Positions 23,551 through 35,213 of a DNA stretch of 64,000 nucleotides are shown piece by piece (position 1 is the first letter of the stretch; every line of letters begins with the position of its first letter). A model generated the notes under the pieces. It searched no databases. It saw nothing but the letters and a program-made list of their open reading frames with translations, and was not told the DNA's origin. The stretch is from Ceriagrion tenellum (taxonomy: Eukaryota > Arthropoda > Insecta > Odonata > Coenagrionidae). Location of the stretch: NCBI GenBank assembly GCA_963169105.1, contig OY720636.1, forward strand, positions 144,607,941 through 144,671,940, in the 5' to 3' direction. A program made the position numbers and the translations under genes.

Positions 23551-26500
23551 ATAAATCCATCGATCGCCTATAGGTAAATCCATTGATTATGATAATGATT
23601 AAAAGATAAAATTCCAAATATGTTTCTTAGCTCATTTTTTGGTCGACATTAAACTGCTGAATAATTATTGCAATGCAATGAATAGGTTGAGCTCGTTGCA
23701 ATAGACCTCTGTCGTTGGCGCACCAAATAAACACATTGCTTCTAGAGTCCATCGTAGATAAAGTGCAGTTTAAATATGCTGAGTTGCCTTAGAATTAAGC
23801 AAAAGTATACGATTTTTATTGATCATATGATTTAAACAAAACTACCGTGAATGCTTTTTCGGTCTCATGATTCATTCGTGTTTACAAATATGTTCCATTT
23901 TTGTCTGCGGCACTGTTACCTTTTACTCACACTCCGGTGTACTAGCTGTTTTTTTAAAATTATCTTGCTCCCAATTGGAATCAGTCGCCTTTTCGAGACA
24001 AACCACTTTCCGTGATCTGCGATGATCGCCACTTTATACCTCTTAAATGCTCGCGAACCCTATCGACAAAATTAATGGCGACGCTGAGCAGTGACTATCT
24101 TTCACTAGAATCCCGGCCGATCCCTTTTTTTTTCTCGTCGTCACGCCAATGATCCATCCGCAGATAGCTGACCCTAATTCGGGCCGTGGATTTCCGCGAG
24201 CGTCGAAGGTCGGACTCCGTCTCTCGCGCCGGCGGCGCTTCGACTTAGTGGTGGTGGCCCTCTGACGGTGGGCCGATAAACTCTCGACTGTGATAGCATC
24301 GGGGGATTAAAATGCCCGTGCCTTATTATTTTTTTGCTTTGCCTCGATCCGGGGGCGGGAATGAATGGAAAGGAGTGAAGAAAACGCTCTCGCCCGGCGC
24401 GCGAGGCCCCATCTGGGAAGAGGAAAAGGTATTATTTATCGTTAAATTCTTTTTTTTTGACCCACATCAGAACGTTCGACGATCTCTCCAACTGCCTTTA
24501 CAATCGCACGAAGGTGGGAACGGTCTCGCCCCGACATTATCTTTCCAACCCCGGGACAATATTATTCTGAGCGTTTTATTTTGCTCCGGCTGGTTGAATA
24601 ATTTCATGTGACTTTAATAACTACTCATTTATTACCATGCGAATGTACCTGGGTTGTTAATACGGCCGGTTTCGAGATTGTCCTCACTGAATGTACTAGT
24701 AAATTTCCCGACCCGAACGAAATTGACCGAATAGCTTACCTATTTTTTATTTACGTAATTGTTATCTGATTTTTAATGTTAAATATTGTTTTTATATATG
24801 TTTTGTCACTTTGGTTGTGATGAAAAACGATCAGCGACGTTGCTCTGTTATTGAGAAATTCATACTACCATTTTTGGTTTGGCCTGAATAATAATCAGTC
24901 ATCCGAATAAAGTGTTATTATCCAGTCAATTTCGTGGCATGTTAGTTATTTGTTACTTGAAGGCATGCCATACCTGGCATGGAGTAGTGTTTTTGCGTAT
25001 GTCCACTTTTGAACAGTTTTCATTTATTTTGATATCAATCTTGGTTTTCCTTTACCTTCGCTTATCAAATGATTAAAAGATCACGGAGAATCGAGTTCAG
25101 TTTATTCGGGTTTTTCCCGTGTTGATTCATATTAACGGACAACAGTTTCGCTAACGTTACCTATCACGGAAAGTAGTTTATTATCAATATATTGGTATGA
25201 TTTTCCTTGAGGTGGACGAGGGAAAATAAGTTTGTATCTCACTCGCCATTCTTGCCAAAGGCATAAACAGAGTCGTGCTATCGCGCACGTTTCATTTCAT
25301 CTTTTCATTCTTTATATTTCTCAATTTTTAATCGTATTTTCATCATTGATGTCTCTATGCCTTTTTTTTTCTTTCCCTTGCGGTTGCTTGAATATTTGGA
25401 GCAAGACATCTTTCCATAACCTAATCTGTTCTATTGGTGTCGAAATTATGTCCTGTGTATTGTTTTTTTTTAGGTTTCAACCTCTCCTATATGAATACTC
25501 TTCAATTCGTTTCTGTAATGAGCTTCCATTGTAACGGATTGATTTGGCAGCCTTCCGTTACCATGATTTAAAATAATGGCCTTTTTTCTTCGCTCCCTTA
25601 CCAATGACAGTCTTATCGAACCTTGAAAAATAATTTCTGTTTTTCAAAAAAAATTATTAAAAACTTTCACCCCTCAATGGCTTTTTCTTGCAAACCTCAT
25701 CGAATTTTTTTCTTTCTTTGTTGTTGCTTTAATTGTATATATTTCTATAGATTGTAAAAGCTTTGCTATACCGTTTTCCATTCTCTGTAATTAAGTTCCT
25801 CATCGAGGAGTGGATTCCAAGTTCGTCTCACTTCACCGCGTTCTCAAATTCGGCGTCGGTGCCAAAATTATCGCTTTGCTTGTCCAATTTATCCCGCCGA
25901 GAATCACGCAATGTTTAACTTCGGAAGCATCAAAGAAACAACAGTTCTACGAAATCAGGTTCTTCCACCCAAGGGTAATAAGAGGAAAGAGGCATTTGTT
26001 TTTCTAATTTTGAATATTTGTGGCTTTTTTATGCGAGGAAAGGTTGATGATTTCATTGTTTCATTTTTGTAATCACGGAAAAGCATGGTGTTAGGAAGTG
26101 ACTCACAAAAAGATATATTAATTCTAAATGCTGCCTGGCATTACTAAAGTTTATTTTTTTCCCCATTCATTTAGGCGTAATCAACTCGGCTATTCAATTT
26201 TGACTCTCGAGAATGATGAAGAATTTAATTCTGAGGGGTGTACCTTTTCATCCACCTCCACGACTTAAATATGAATGGGGATTTTGGAAAAAATTCAAAG
26301 CTAACTGATTCAATAATTATGATAGCTTGGGAATTTATTGATACAGAAAGCTGTAAACGGTTTCTATCTTTGGTGTTCCTCAAAGTTCCACTGCGACCAT
26401 GCAATTCATAGCCATTAATTGGATAAGTCGAAGCTGCCTATACCTGGATGACTAAATATTTTAATAGCCATAGCTGTGCCAAGCCATGCGCTTTTCAAGG

Positions 26501-28460
26501 ATTAAAATCTACTGATATTTAACCATTGAAAGTACTAAAAACTTCAGAACTCAATCTTCCAATTTTAAATGGTTGGACAGTCAACTGTGTGGGGTTTCAA
26601 CGGCTAATTCATTGAAGGCTTCTTTTTTTCGCCATTTTATCAACTCAGCAGTTATTGGCGTTTCGGTCCTCTATCATGCCTCATTTTGTCACCCCGTGCG
26701 GAAGGAAAATGCTTGTGCCGGGAACGCAAAAAAGGGAAAATTCACCCAATGTTTTTTTTACTTCTTTCTTAATTTAGCAAATTTGGAGCAGAAAATCAAT
26801 TCAACTCTGGGAAATCATTTTGAATCCTTTCCTAGAGCGCAAATAAAATTATTCGCCCCCTGAACCGGTGACTGTGGTAGTCTCGAGTATTCAGGTGAAC
26901 AATCCGTGCGCTGATTGGCAAATAATGAGATGCAAAATCTCTTACCGGCTCTCCTAAAAAAAAGCAAGTTCATGCTCATTTGTCTTATTTTCCTCGTTCC
27001 TCTTGGTGAAAAAAAAATGCGCTGGGACGTGAAACATCGCTGGAAAGGGGATCGGAAGAAAGAAATGAATTTCAATTACGACTCTCTAATCCTGCCTCCG
27101 TATTTCCACTTCCTCCGTCCTTCCCCGCTTCCCGTTTGGAAGGACCTTCACTTCCCCGTGGTGGCCAAAAGGGACGTCTCCCAGCCCTTCAATATAAAAA
27201 ACGACCCAACTCGACATCCCTTCCTCTCTCTTTAATTCTGGCGTCCCCTCAGTCACGCTCCACCCTCCCTTCGAATCCCCCGCCCCCAAGGGGAGTGTTT
27301 TTTACTCACTTCCGTGGAATAGACAATCGCCGACGGGCACGAAGAGTTGGCGAATCCACTCTCCACGTGGATGCCTCTTTCTCGTGCTTTAATATATTTT
27401 TCCCATCCACCGCTCCCTAGAAATCCCTCCCATTAAAATCTTCTCATTCCCTCCATCAACCCCTCCAGGGTTGTTCACAGCAAACCTCCGTCAGGGTCTC
27501 CGCCGAGCGTGGAAATCCAGGGTTTGCTCCGGGCTTTTTGTGCATCCTGGGACGAGACCGCGGGATTTGTCCTCCTGTGCATTGCGTGAGTGGCGCTGCT
27601 GGAGAATAAATGGTTATAATTTAATTTTAAATTTTTTGCGAGCGCGAAATTATTCGAGCATCCAATTATTCTTTTTGGCAGGGTAATCCCGGCTCAAACT
27701 TGACTTTTTTACGTTGGTTCTTTAGAAAATCCCCTCCAATGTCATAAAATTTACTTTAATTTTATGTTCAGTCCAGGTTTTCCGTGTTCAAATTTCCTTT
27801 TGTCTAGAAATATCGTGTTACAGCTCCCACCGATGGTAATCTGAACTTAGAAGCATTATTGTGTTTGATAATTGGTGCAATGGTAGGTTTGAATCCACCT
27901 CAGATATCTATTCATTCTGTGGTTTACATAAAAATTGTGAAAAGATTTTCAGATCCTAAAAATTTGTAATAATATATTTATTGACTGCTTTAAATTTAGA
28001 TACTGCGACTGTCAGAACATCCTACGATTTGTTTCGGATTTAAAATGGATTTAATATCAAATGAAAATTTGGACGGCGAGTTTTTAAAAATTGTTTTTAC
28101 TCCTTAGTTTATATTTTTTCTCTGCCTTAGGGCGGTTGAGAAATATATAAAAAAATCTCTATTTTAATCTATATTTATATCTACAATGGATCAGAAAATT
28201 TTTCTGCATTGTGTTAAAGAGGGCAAGAAAACTCCCCTTAGAATATTTTAACATGAGCAAAATACCATTTACCCTGCTTTAACACAGTCTTTAAATGCTG
28301 TTATTTTCATGTACAATTTACTTCTTATCCCAGAAGATACCAAAGATTTAGGCAGTACAGCTAGGATCGCTGGTAGGATAGTCGTAATCACGATTGAGGT
28401 AATCACCAAAATTACTACTGCTTAGATTGTTGGTAATATCACCTTGAGGCTTGTAATATT
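23551..28460. other. Long unassigned stretch
   Basis: Two GC-rich patches (about 24110-24430 and 27060-27560) sit in otherwise A/T-rich DNA. A hammerhead-like motif lies at 24664-24690 (listed separately). No exon, repeat family or domain is recognised. Frames of 80-106 codons at 26573-27420 are in or beside the GC patch and overlap on both strands. Confidence 0.5.
24664..24690 (-). ncRNA. Hammerhead-like motif, degenerate
   Basis: On the minus strand the sequence reads CAGTGAGGACAATCTCGAAACCGGCC. A GAG/CTC stem leads into CGAAACCGG, like the intact CGAAACCGGTC at 37335, but the cleavage triplet GTC is GCC here. The CTGATGA core is degraded. Probably a decayed terminal repeat of a Penelope-like element; no endonuclease sequence was read beside it. 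Confidence 0.35.
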
Positions 28461-28506
28461 CACACATCAATGAATTCACCCGCTTGGGTGAATTCATTGA
28501 TGTGTG
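28461..28506. repeat. Perfect hairpin: 21-bp arms, 4-nt loop
   Basis: Bases 28461-28481 (starting CACACATCAATG) and 28486-28506 are exact reverse complements around the loop GCTT. The tight loop and perfect arms predict a stable cruciform in DNA or a stem in RNA of either strand. It lies about 90 bp upstream of a hammerhead-like motif (28594-28630). Confidence 0.95.
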
Positions 28507-28593
28507 GAACGTTCATGAAAATAAATTCCCGGTAAAAAAATGTAGATATGTATGATTTAACACTTTAAGGGTATCCTTAAGATTTAAGGGTAG

Positions 28594-28630
28594 CCTTGAG
28601 AATGGTTAACGATTCGGAACCCGAAACGTC
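28594..28630 (+). ncRNA. Hammerhead-like motif
   Basis: CCTTGAGAAT, then a 4-bp stem GGTT/AACC closing a loop, then CGAAACGTC. The GAAAC-GTC end matches the catalytic core plus GUC cleavage triplet of hammerhead ribozymes with a minimal stem III. The 5' core (CTTGAGA instead of CTGANGA) is altered, so activity is doubtful. The sequence after it, AGCTGCC, could form part of stem I with GGGTAGC upstream. Confidence 0.4.
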
Positions 28631-30330
28631 AGCTGCCTATACATTTCTTACCCGGTGGCGAGCCCGAGAGAATTACACAAATATGTAGATATGGTTCAAA
28701 TTAAATTCTATATGGGAAAATTTGGCCCTTTTGGGTAATTTCCACATTTATTCTATTTGTATTTTTAAGTTTCAAAACGGGTGGTATAATGAAAGTAAAC
28801 AGTCAGGTTAGCGTTTTTGTTTGTCCCGGTTGAAAAGGACGAGAGAAGGGATTACTGTAGGGATGGACTAATTTAGTGAATAATTTAGGTGAACTATCCC
28901 TCTTCGATCGAAAATAATTTTATTAAGCTGGTGGTAATTTATAATATCTCTAATGTTTCGGCTTTTCACTTAGAATCGAAATTATATTGATTCATATGTA
29001 TGGTTGTGCTCATATAGTGCTCTTGAGTGGTTATTAGTGACCATCATCGGTCAAATGAGATGGAGCTTCTACAAGTGAATGTATTCTTGTATTGCCCTAC
29101 ACGATGTCTTTCGCGGGGATTCCGTTCAAGGGCGAAAGTAATTTGTTAGCGTTTTATCAGAGTTCGTTTTCAGTAATAGTGACATGGGAAAAGCGGCAGG
29201 ATACGTTTAAGAAGTGTAGTTGTAAATTGGTCGCATATGTGCTCATTACTAAAGTTAGTGGCTCGTTATTCGAAGTGAAAGGGCCTAGCTTGTGTTTAGG
29301 TTACTGGTTTTTTTTACCTTTGATAGAAAAGCAATCTCCTTTCTCCTACATGAGACGTATCAGAGAGTCAACCTTCAGGAGAGAGGATTCATAAAAAGGG
29401 AGAAGGTCGAAGGTCTACGATAAACAACAAATCCGCTCTTTATCCAAAAGTCTGATATTTTAAAAAATCCTTAGTCCGACCTTTGTTTGTTAAGGGAACT
29501 GATTAGAAGAAGCGACAAAGAAGACTTGTCATCCTTGCTCTTCCACAACATATGCACAGCTTCGAAGAATGTCTTCTACATTGTTTAGAAATAAATCTTG
29601 TCGGTATATATAAAATGTAAGGATCTGTTTTCTGAAATAAGAACGGATAGATGGCTGCCCTATAAATTACTTAGAAATGCCATTTCAATTTTTTATTGGA
29701 TTTACCAATACAATGTTGGAGTTCATGACTCTCTGCGTGACTTATCATGTTTTTATTTTCTCCCCTTCCTTGAAAGGTCACCATCTGGTTCGCCCTCTGC
29801 CCCTTCTTCCAAATTACGATGTGACACATTTTTGATCGTTATCTCCGGTGACCATTAGGGTCGATGGAATAACACCTCCAAACAAGCTGCACCCTGAAAC
29901 ACCACTCGGGAAATGTTGCTCTTCGCAAAAGTCGGAATTACTCGCCAATTTTCCATTCAGCACTTATTGAGGCCCTTAGTTATAGTTTACCTTCTAGTAA
30001 GATGCTGACCTCTTTGCAAACGGAGGAATGCCATCGGGGTGCACGCTGATGATTTCTCTTTCTTTTTCAGGAATGTGCGGCGTATTTCAGGGCCGAATAA
30101 ATTATCCTAATGGTGTCCCATCTTATAAAAAAGCCCTATCGCATTTGGTTTTCTATCAGTGTTGTCTTTCCATGTAAGGTATTGAAGTTTGCGAATGTTT
30201 TGCGTAAGTCATTGTAATTTCTCAAAATAAGTGTTTTAGAACGTAATCGTTTAATAACAGAGTAATTAAAAGCTTAGCAATGTTCATGTTTGAGGCCTTT
30301 TCTGAATATGAACCAGCATTAAAACAATAT
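28631..30330. other. Unassigned stretch
   Basis: A/T-rich DNA with no recognised gene. The 100-codon plus-strand frame at 29092-29394 has no domain. Confidence 0.5.
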
Positions 30331-30896
30331 AGTGTAATAGGAAGGTTCTCGGATGAAATAATCAAAGAGAGATACTACTTCGCTGTGGTTAGGCCACATC
30401 TTGAATAAGCCGCGAGCATTTGGGACCCTGGTCAAATAGATTTAACCAAAAAATTAATTAAATACAAAGGAAAGCAGCGCGATTCGTTAAAAACTGCTAC
30501 GAGCGTACATATAGTGTCTCACAACTTTTAGAGGGATTAAGGTGGGAGCCCCTAGTGACTCGGGAGGCCACACGTTAGGCTTAGGTTGCTTGATAAATTC
30601 AAAACTTATATTTTTCAGAGCGACGTCGATAATAGTACCATGATTCCTCTCTACATATCTAGGTCTGACAGATGCGAAAAAATAAGAGAGAGACACTGTC
30701 GAACAGATAGGTACAAGAACTCGTTCTTTCCACGAACAATAAGCGACCTCAATAAAAATTGAGCTCCACTAAATACACTTCTATAATACATGTGACCATT
30801 TCATCTCCAATAACTTACACCTTTACACGGCTGGTGACCTAACACCCCCTGCCACACGCCCATGCGGCGGCTTGTAGGGTATTATGTAGATGTAGA
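30331..30896 (+). pseudogene. CR1/Jockey-like LINE, RT C-terminus and 3' end
   Basis: Translation from 30331 gives SVIGRFSDEIIKER, then VVRPHLE, a TAA stop where the family has Tyr, then AASIWDPG: the conserved (V)RPHLEYAxxVWDP block that follows the RT palm in CR1/Jockey-type elements. A frameshift near 30482 gives SVSQLLEGLRWEPL (family xVTxMLxxLxWExL). A second shift at 30577 opens a clean 62-codon frame ending TGA at 30760-30762 and containing DRYKNSFFPRTISDLN (family RTxxYKNSFFPRTIxxWN). The 3' UTR runs through CCCCCTGCCACAC to a TGTAGATGTAGA tail at 30885-30896. Three antisense copies of this 3' end occur at 35908, 52807 and 59908. The copy is 5'-truncated and frameshifted. Confidence 0.88.
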
Positions 30897-31260
30897 ATAT
30901 ACCAATGAAAAGGAATGTACATAATCGGAAATAAAGTTCGAAGACAGATCGAAGGCTTTCCCGGCGTATGGTATCGAGGAAGTCAATGCGGGTTTTCCAC
31001 CGGGTCAGGTTGTCCATGTCTGCCGACGTTTCGATGACCGAGTTGCTCATCGTCTTCAGGGCAGCGTCGGCAGACATGGACAACCTGACCCGGTGGAAAA
31101 CCCGCATTGACTTCCTCGAAAGTTCGAAGACGTTCGCCTGGTACTCCAATTTTTGTATATTAACCGATGATGGTTTGATGAATCAGCCTAAACGCGTCTT
31201 GTTTGAGACGAAATGCGTCGTGGAAACACGTGACTAATGAAAGTACCTTCACGGGTGCCT
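30897..31260 (+). repeat. Interrupted repeat R, copy 1 (outer parts)
   Basis: Bases 30901-30945 and 31119-31255 together match the continuous sequence 32471-32640: CCAATGAAAA(A/G)GAATGTA, then GTTCGCCTGGTACTCCAATT and GAAATGCGTCGTGGAAACACGTG. Copy 1 is split by the foldback insertion at 30946-31118. The right part carries a degenerate hammerhead-like motif at 31164-31198 (CCGATGA ... TAAACGCGTC). Confidence 0.85.
30946..31118 (-). mobile_element. 173-bp foldback insertion with hammerhead-like loop and 13-bp target duplication
   Basis: Arms 30974-31028 and 31065-31119 are perfect 55-bp reverse complements around a 36-nt loop; the last base of the right arm overlaps the target duplication. The duplication AAAGTTCGAAGAC occurs at 30933-30945 and 31119-31131. 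The homologous repeat at 32471-32640 lacks the insertion and shows one diverged site there, so it acts as an empty-site relative. On the minus strand, 31064 down to 31020 reads CTGCC, CTGAAGA, a 5-bp stem GATGA/TCATC, GAAAC, GTC, GGCAG: the order stem I, core, stem II, core, cleavage triplet, stem I of a hammerhead ribozyme. One extra C precedes stem II. Perfect arms suggest recent formation. Confidence 0.85.
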
Positions 31261-31720
31261 TAATCAACATTCATTTTTCGTTGTTTGCCAAAACTCATAC
31301 TCCCGGTCTGTTTGGAAGATCCCTGACTTTTGCGCTTGGTCTGTTTTGACGAATGGAAGGCAAGTGTGCCATTGTGTTGCGAAGTGATTAGCACACTTAA
31401 GCGAATGGAAAGCTTCCGCTATCCAAAACGTCAGTGTATTTTCCAAACTCAACCGAACCAAGTTTCATATGAAAAGAACTGATGGCACCCAGACGACTAC
31501 TCTTGCTTCAACGGAAAAATGCGTGTGGCTTACGGTAGTGGTATCTACATTCACCTGAGCTATGTTCCCTTCCGGATGCACACCTTTCACATTTAGTAAG
31601 GTAATTCAATCTGTTTCACTCATTGCTGATTTTTTCCTGACCTCTGGTCGTTTCAATTATAGCGGGTGGTGTTGCATAGTTTCAAATTACTCTGTTACCC
31701 TGTCCCTTACCTATTCATTT
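31261..31720. other. Unassigned spacer
   Basis: No recognised feature between repeat R copy 1 and the Tigger-like MITE. Confidence 0.5.
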
Positions 31721-31722
31721 TA

Positions 31723-32050
31723 CAGTGAAACCCCTCTTAACGACCATCCCTCTCAGCGACCATTTCTCAGCGGAACCGCCGGTAGTCCCTGACTTCAGGT
31801 TTCACTGTGAACATCAAATGAAAATGCATTGCAATTTCCCAGGAGATACTAAATTGTGAGGAAATTAGCGCCATGTGTATAGGTTTTAACAAAATCGTCG
31901 CTTCAAAAGTTTGTCCATATTTTTTTTCAAATCCACCGCACGTTCATTTGCATAATACTCCTAGAAACTGAACCCCTGTCGAACGACCACCCCTCTTAAC
32001 GACCATTATTCAGTGGAACCGTCGGTGGTCGCTTAATACAGGTTTCACTG
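31723..32050. mobile_element. pogo/Tigger-like MITE
   Basis: The ends CAGTGAAACCCCTCTTAACG (from 31723) and GGTTTCACTG (to 32050) are inverted and flanked by TA at 31721-31722 and 32051-32052, the duplication expected for Tc1/mariner-pogo elements. Inside, AACGACC and CGGAACCG/GGAACCGTCGG blocks appear near both ends, so the element looks like two related palindromic halves (31723-31808 and about 31970-32050) around a unique core. No transposase frame is present. Confidence 0.75.
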
Positions 32051-32052
32051 TA

Positions 32053-32465
32053 TTGGAAAGTTTAGTGCTTTAATGAGTGCGATATGAATCCATCACCCAG
32101 TTAATTCCGCTACTAAAGCTTTCAAGAGAAAATGGATGCCCAATCGGAGCAGGTGACCACGCTCCCTCTGGTGTTAGACCATTCAAACGTTTGGATATTC
32201 AATGAATTAACTGCGGTTCAATATTTTACTTTCTTTGTTAGATAAAAATTAATGGATTATGAAAATAATTGTTGAAAAAAATAATTTTCTCATCATATCG
32301 GCGGCCATACACAAGAGACATATAATCTTAAACTCTATTTTTTCTGGATTTGGTTGTTTGATAGTTTGATCCACGAGAACCTGTCATCCAACTTCTGCTG
32401 AAGCAAATTCGAGATTTGATCAGCCTAATGATTCCTCATCAGGTAGTCGGTAGAGTAACAAAACA
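32053..32465. other. Unassigned spacer
   Basis: A/T-rich sequence without recognised features. Confidence 0.5.
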
Positions 32466-32645
32466 TTATTCCAATGAAAATGAATGTAATTGGAAATGAA
32501 GTTCTAAAAGATGTTCGCCTGGTACTCCAATTTTTGTGTGTTAACCGATGATGGTTTGCTGCATCAGCTGTTACGCGTCTTGTTTGAAACGAAATGCGTT
32601 GTGGAAACACGTGGCTTATGAATTTACCTTCATGCCGAATGAGAA
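32466..32645 (+). repeat. Repeat R, copy 2 (uninterrupted)
   Basis: Colinear with the outer parts of 30897-31260 but without the foldback. It includes AGATGTTCGCCTGGTACTCC and a hammerhead-like stretch at 32545-32579 (CCGATGATGG ... ACGCGTC), in which the GAAA core has decayed to GTTA. It may be a terminal repeat of a Penelope-like element, judged only from that motif. Confidence 0.75.
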
Positions 32646-34903
32646 CGCTGTTGATAAATTGGACTAAGAGGTCCAGTAGGGATAGAACTGTGAGGAGAAG
32701 TAGCAATACATTGATATATCAATGACAGATTGGAAGCGGAAGATATTGACTTTTCTTTGGGAAGGTATAGTAATTTCATTTGCCATGCAAAGAAATGATC
32801 TACCAGGCAAGATATTATGTGTATCAATTTCGTAGTGAGTGAGCATCCAAATTTGAAGGAAGCTACACTCCCTGAATTTGTTAGCTGATTTTAAATGAAA
32901 TTGGAATCAAATACTGCGACACAATTCCTCATTATTAGCTTTTGATCTCAATTTTTGACGCATATGTGAATATGACAAAATATTTTCTAGTGTGTTTTTC
33001 TTGTAATTGAAATCACGAAGATTCCTTTATTTTTCATATCATAATTTTCACCTTCGGTTTCCAATGTTCGTTTTGAAATTACTTCAATAAGTGTTTATTT
33101 TCCTTGATAATTAACGAGTGATTTTAAATTAAAATTGGGACAGAAAAATGAAGAATGCTAGTTTATTCCACATGGAATTTCTGTTTTTTGGAAGTGGTGT
33201 TGTTGTGGTAGAAGTTTTAATAGCTTCATGCTCTGTGAGTGACTGAGACTGAAAGAATGTATGTAGTATAGATTCAAATAATAGAGATGAAATTTGCTTC
33301 ATTACCTTTCTAGAATAGTCCTTCCATCCACTCCACGCTCATGGCTCGTCATCTACGGTGGCTGCACTCAATCATCGAAATAGTTTCGTACGGAAACACA
33401 TGTTCAAATTCGTTTTCCCTCTTTACTGAGCAAATTTTCCCTCATTTCTCCCATTTTCCGTGGGTTCGTGGCGTAATAATCCCTTGCAGGGCAAATATGC
33501 AGCTGCGGTTCTGTGGATTTAGTCTCCTTCCCCGAGCTTGGAAAGTAACAAGACACCTCGTTGTCCTCTCTCAAATTGTACGACCCCCTGTCGACTTTGG
33601 TGTGTCTTTCTTTCTGTCTCTCGAGCCTTCTTTCTTCTGATATTCTACTCTGTTCAATGCGGTTCGTCTCAACTACGTTCGCACATCCCCCTTCTATCTC
33701 CATCCCTTCCATTTCCCCCCTCGCTTACTCACCCACTTTAAGGGACCGGCCTAGTACGCTCTAATCCAATTCCCGGGAAACATTGCTCCATCGTAAATTC
33801 TTATCCCTTTTCCTTATTTCCCCTCTTCGTCGAGGTGGGTCGTTTGCAAACGAACGGGTCCGTGGGGCCTTCCGGTCCGTCGTTATTTTCGGTCCATCTT
33901 TCCTTCCACTCCTTCGCTCCCTTCTTAATGAGATTAGATGTTCTGTATGAGACCCCAAAAATTCATCTGTGAATACTATAGTTCTAATTAGCGGTACTTC
34001 TTCTCTTAATAGTGCCGCCAGTCGGCTCGCTCTACTCGGCCACGGTCACAGCTGAGGCTAAAATAAACAACTGTAATTCCTTGTCGCGCCTTAAGATAAG
34101 GTTTGTGAGGACCAAGTTTAGTCAAGATTTCATACTTTACCTCCTCAACTGCATTACAGTGTTTGTGCTGTTCTGCTTATGGATGTTGCCCGAACTAACA
34201 CTCTGCCGCCGCATGGCGTGTCACTAGGCAGAAATAACGACTGTGCAGTTGCTGCACTCATGGTACAGAAAATGTGGTGGCACGCACGGAAACTAACACT
34301 GGATCACTTGCTTCTCAACTTGAAATGGTAATATTTCAGTGTTTTAATAGCTTGTAACAACATTATTTTAACATAGCCAAAACTAATTTCTTATTCTATA
34401 CTTTTTCTTTTTCTCCTAGATGGAGCTAGATTACAAAATAAATTCCTTATGGCTCATATGTACAATGTTCTTATTCAGCATCCTGAAAAAGTTGTAATTG
34501 TAATATTCTATATTTTGTATCATTCAAAATTCTGTCATGCCGTAATTACGGTATTCAAAGTACATCTAGTTTTTTTTTATTTTTACGTTCTATAATTAAA
34601 CACCCAGAACATATTGATTATAAAAATTCACAACCGCTAATGAAAAGGAACGGATCCCAAAAAGAACCGGTCCAGAATGAATGTTCCCAAAAATGAGCGG
34701 GTTTGCCCATTTCTAGTCTCCCCCCACTCTCTATCTCCCGCTACCCCTCCCCTTTGTCTCTTTCATTCCTTCTTTCCTTCCTCCTCCACCCCTCCATCGC
34801 CACCGAAGAACCTCACGCCCTCCGGCCCCTCCCCTCCTCGTGTCCCTCTCCTCTTAAAGGAAATCCGAGCGAGATAGTTCCCTAGTCATAATAGAGACCA
34901 TAT
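32646..34903. other. Long unassigned stretch
   Basis: Includes pyrimidine-rich tracts at about 33590-33740 and 34710-34860 that create proline/serine-rich chance frames. No gene or mobile element is recognised. Confidence 0.5.
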
Positions 34904-34916
34904 TCGAATTATACGT

Positions 34917-35200
34917 GGGGATCGGGTTTGTTGTGGTGACCACACGGGCGGCCAGGGTTCAAATCCCTGCAGAGGCGGATGTTTTTCAGAGGAATCCGAT
35001 CCCTATTTGTCTTGTGGAGGGCACTTCAAGTTCAGTACTCCGTCTGTCGGATGAGACGTTAAACCGTGGTCCCCTTGGCGCCTCTCGTCAAGAGCAGGCT
35101 GATGCCGACGCTGAGTTTACATCCACCCTTCCTCCCTTACCTGTCCCCTTTGGTGCAAATGACCATAGCCGTCGATCGCCTCTCCAAATATGCAATCCAA
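34917..35200 (+). mobile_element. SINE family 1, copy C, with clean target duplication
   Basis: The element runs from GGGGATCGGGTTTG to an ATGCAATCCAA tail, with the B-box match GGTTCAAATCC. The perfect 13-bp direct repeat TCGAATTATACGT flanks it at 34904-34916 and 35201-35213. The head lacks about 15 bp present in copy A (the second half of the A-box region), so it may be a transcription-weak variant. The intact duplication marks it as the youngest clear SINE insertion in the window and fixes the family boundaries. Confidence 0.95.
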
Positions 35201-35213
35201 TCGAATTATACGT

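Noticed and set aside
22887..23552. Longest open frame in the window, 221 codons on the minus strand
   Set aside because: It is antisense to the LINE RT remnant at 23098-23550, whose plus-strand translation matches a known family; the minus translation matches nothing recognisable.
30823..31149. 108-codon minus-strand frame across the foldback
   Set aside because: It is stitched from a LINE 3' UTR (antisense), target sequence and the foldback arms, so it is not one gene.
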